In this document: positions 21,348 to 22,971 of the stretch, piece after piece
Numbering within the stretch: the stretch's first letter is position 1
How the letters are laid out: every line of letters begins with the position of its first letter
Source of the DNA: Candidatus Nitrosopumilus sp.
GTDB taxonomy: Archaea > Thermoproteota > Nitrososphaeria > Nitrososphaerales > Nitrosopumilaceae
Length of the DNA stretch: 22,971 nt
Direction: 5' to 3'
Assembly (NCBI GenBank): GCA_029860565.1
Contig: JAOUAY010000006.1
Location: 1 to 22,971 of the forward strand
Made by a program: the position numbers and the translations under genes
Notes under the pieces: model-generated
The model's input: only the letters and a program-made list of their open reading frames with translations
The model's database searches: none
Told to the model about the DNA's origin: nothing

Positions 21348-21779
21348 ATGGTAATTAAAACAAAGAAAATTCTTGCACCTCTTGATGGTTCAAAAAATTC
21401 TATTCGCGGATTAGATATGGCTATACATATTGCAAGGCAATCTCAGGGAACGGTTACTGCTTTAGCAGTAAAATCTGTGCCTGGAATATATGCAATTCAC
21501 CCTCTTGGTTTCTTGGATTTTAATTCTACCTCTGAAATGAAAAAAATACTCAGTGATGCAAAATTACGAGCTGCAAAAAAAGGTATTAAATTAATTGGAA
21601 AATCCATTTCTGGAGATCCTGGATATGATATTGCAAGATTTGCAAACAACTCCAAAAATGGAATTGATTTAGTTGTTATCGGTGCGCGTGGAAGAAGCTC
21701 TGCAAAAGAAATTTTCTTAGGAAGTGTTTCCAATTATGTTTTACACAAATCTAAGAAACCTGTATTGATTGTAAAATGA
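21348..21779 (+). CDS. Universal stress protein (UspA family), first of two
   Basis: 143 aa. The N-terminal KILAPLDGSKNSIRGLDMAI and the ATP-binding loop GARGRSSAKEIFLGSVSNYV (the G-x2-G-x9-G(S) pattern) mark an ATP-binding type UspA. The C-terminal strand KPVLIVK is typical. It overlaps the second UspA gene by 4 nt (ATGA), so the two are likely made together and may form a heterodimer (inference). Confidence 0.9.
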   Translation: MVIKTKKILAPLDGSKNSIRGLDMAIHIARQSQGTVTALAVKSVPGIYAIHPLGFLDFNSTSEMKKILSDAKLRAAKKGIKLIGKSISGDPGYDIARFANNSKNGIDLVVIGARGRSSAKEIFLGSVSNYVLHKSKKPVLIVK

Positions 21780-22204
21780 ATGAAAATAACTTTAAAAAAG
21801 TTCTTGTACCTCTTGATGGTTCAAAATATTCTGAAAAAGCATTAGGACGTGCATGTGAACTTGTCAATATGTTTGATTCGAAACTTGTTTTGATATATGT
21901 GGTGGAAAAATCGGTACCGCTTAATTTTTTAGATCGTAAAGCATATTTGAAAATGCTTCAAAAGTTTGGAAATAAAATATTGGACAAGGCTAATTCATCG
22001 CTTTCAAAAAAAGGAATTCATGCAAAAATTATCCTAAAGGAAGGCAATATTGTAAATGAAATAGAAAAAGTTGTAAAAAAAGAAAAATGCGATTTAATAA
22101 TTGTTGGAAATAAGGGACTTGGCTCGGTAACCCGATTTTTGCTTGGAAGTGTTTCAAACAAGCTGGCTCAATCGTCTTCATGTTCTGTACTGATAGTAAA
22201 GTGA
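21776..22204 (+). CDS. Universal stress protein (UspA family), second of two
   Basis: 142 aa. FKKVLVPLDGSKYSEKALGR at the start and GNKGLGSVTRFLLGSVSNKL as the nucleotide loop. Similar in length to its upstream neighbour but clearly diverged from it, so this is an old tandem duplication. Translation is coupled through the ATGA overlap. It converges with a CBS gene with a 2-nt gap. Confidence 0.9.
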   Translation: MNENNFKKVLVPLDGSKYSEKALGRACELVNMFDSKLVLIYVVEKSVPLNFLDRKAYLKMLQKFGNKILDKANSSLSKKGIHAKIILKEGNIVNEIEKVVKKEKCDLIIVGNKGLGSVTRFLLGSVSNKLAQSSSCSVLIVK

Positions 22205-22206
22205 AA

Positions 22207-22971
22207 TTAATTTGCTAGTGTATTTACTATGTCTGATTTTGTAATGATCCCGACCAATTTTTTGTTCTTGACAACTGGAAGGCCACTAATGTTGTATTTG
22301 ATCATATGGGTGATGGCACTTTTGACGTCCTTATCTGCCTCTATTGTAATTGGTTTTGTTGCCATTATGTCTGTTGCATGAAATGGAAACAGATAACTCA
22401 TTTGATTTGAATGAATTTCTTCTAAACCTTTTTTGAATTTATACTCTTGAACTTCTCTAGGATCTGCTGACTCTGCAATCCATCGTGGGATTTTTGCAGG
22501 CACAAAATCTCTGAATGTGATCACCCCTACCGGTTTTTGATTTCTCTTTATGATGATTCTTGAAATTGCATTTTTTATCAATAAACTCTCAATTTGTAAT
22601 ATTGGATCACTTGGGGCTGCAGTGATCACATCCTTTTTCATTATTTTTGAAACTGTAATTAAATCAGAACCTTTTGTAAGGAAAACTGTGGCCAGATTTG
22701 TTTTTGTTACGATTCCCCCAAGCGTTTTATCTTTGTTTAGAATAATTACCAAACTAATTCTGTGTTTTTTCATCAGTTTTGCACACTCTTGAACTGAATT
22801 TTCCCTGGTTAGCGTAAATAATTTTCTTGGTTTGAAATCTTTTGCTTTAACTGATTTTATTGGTTTTGTACCTAATCCATAAATTTTTTTTGCAATATCT
22901 TTTTCAGTAATTACACCCACTGGAATGTTTTTCTCTATGACTATCACACGTTTTACTTTATGTTTTAATAG
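22207..22971 (-). CDS. Multi-CBS-domain protein, 5' end outside window
   Basis: 254 codons visible. The frame stays open to the window edge, with LLKHKVKR preceding the GTG at 22947 and fitting a CBS domain, so that GTG is internal. About four CBS repeats can be seen: IPVGVITEKDI, SVQECAKLMKKHRISLVIIL, MKKDVITAAPSDPILQIESL...GVITFRDF and MATKPITIEADKDVKSAITH...GIITKSDIV. This is a predicted nucleotide-sensing regulator. Together with the CBS pair and two UspA genes it forms a compact energy/stress-sensing cluster. Confidence 0.88.
   Translation of the reverse strand, partial: LLKHKVKRVIVIEKNIPVGVITEKDIAKKIYGLGTKPIKSVKAKDFKPRKLFTLTRENSVQECAKLMKKHRISLVIILNKDKTLGGIVTKTNLATVFLTKGSDLITVSKIMKKDVITAAPSDPILQIESLLIKNAISRIIIKRNQKPVGVITFRDFVPAKIPRWIAESADPREVQEYKFKKGLEEIHSNQMSYLFPFHATDIMATKPITIEADKDVKSAITHMIKYNISGLPVVKNKKLVGIITKSDIVNTLAN

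Overview
The window looks like a chromosome segment of a marine-type ammonia-oxidising thaumarchaeon (Nitrososphaerota, Nitrosopumilus-like). The grounds are the low GC, an archaeal/eukaryotic-type prolyl-tRNA synthetase with a C-terminal cysteine cluster, an F420 glutamyl ligase (CofE), many TTG/GTG starts, and TATA-like boxes 22-33 nt upstream of start codons, as expected for leaderless archaeal transcripts. No rRNA, tRNA, CRISPR array or complete insertion sequence was seen. The lineage is inferred from gene content only.

Left flank (1-5766), housekeeping and tightly packed: the 3' end of smc; an oligopeptide-type ABC transporter ATPase; an ergothioneine pair, egtD (+) and egtB (-), converging with a 4-nt overlap; proS; and a small four-cysteine protein.

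Centre (about 5800-14250), an accessory island that reads as the graveyard of a tailed (HK97-type) provirus. It holds an integrase N-terminal stub that runs into an unrelated antisense gene stub, a C1q-like jelly-roll protein, and two direct copies of the same terminase large subunit (terL) fragment about 5.3 kb apart, each killed by different mutations. A separate terL nuclease-domain fragment lies apart from them, with a secreted trypsin-like protease gene between it and one terL copy. Also here are a signal-peptide/TM surface protein, several very small or frameshifted ORFs, GTTAAC repeats with 9-nt period, a perfect 20-bp palindrome, a phosphoribosyltransferase, and an SPFH/stomatin gene whose 3' end merges into terL-derived sequence.

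Right flank (14300-22971): a HAD phosphatase (SerB-like), cofE, a PHP-domain phosphoesterase, then about 1.07 kb without a clear gene but with a candidate structured small RNA and a TAG-interrupted micro-ORF. After that come a tusA-cysM sulfur operon, a hypothetical coiled-coil gene, trxB coupled to a small zinc-ribbon gene, and a CBS / UspA-UspA / CBS cluster.

Themes: sulfur and redox functions recur (EgtB/EgtD, TusA, cysteine synthase, thioredoxin reductase). The most unusual material is the virus-derived island and the non-coding stretch before tusA.
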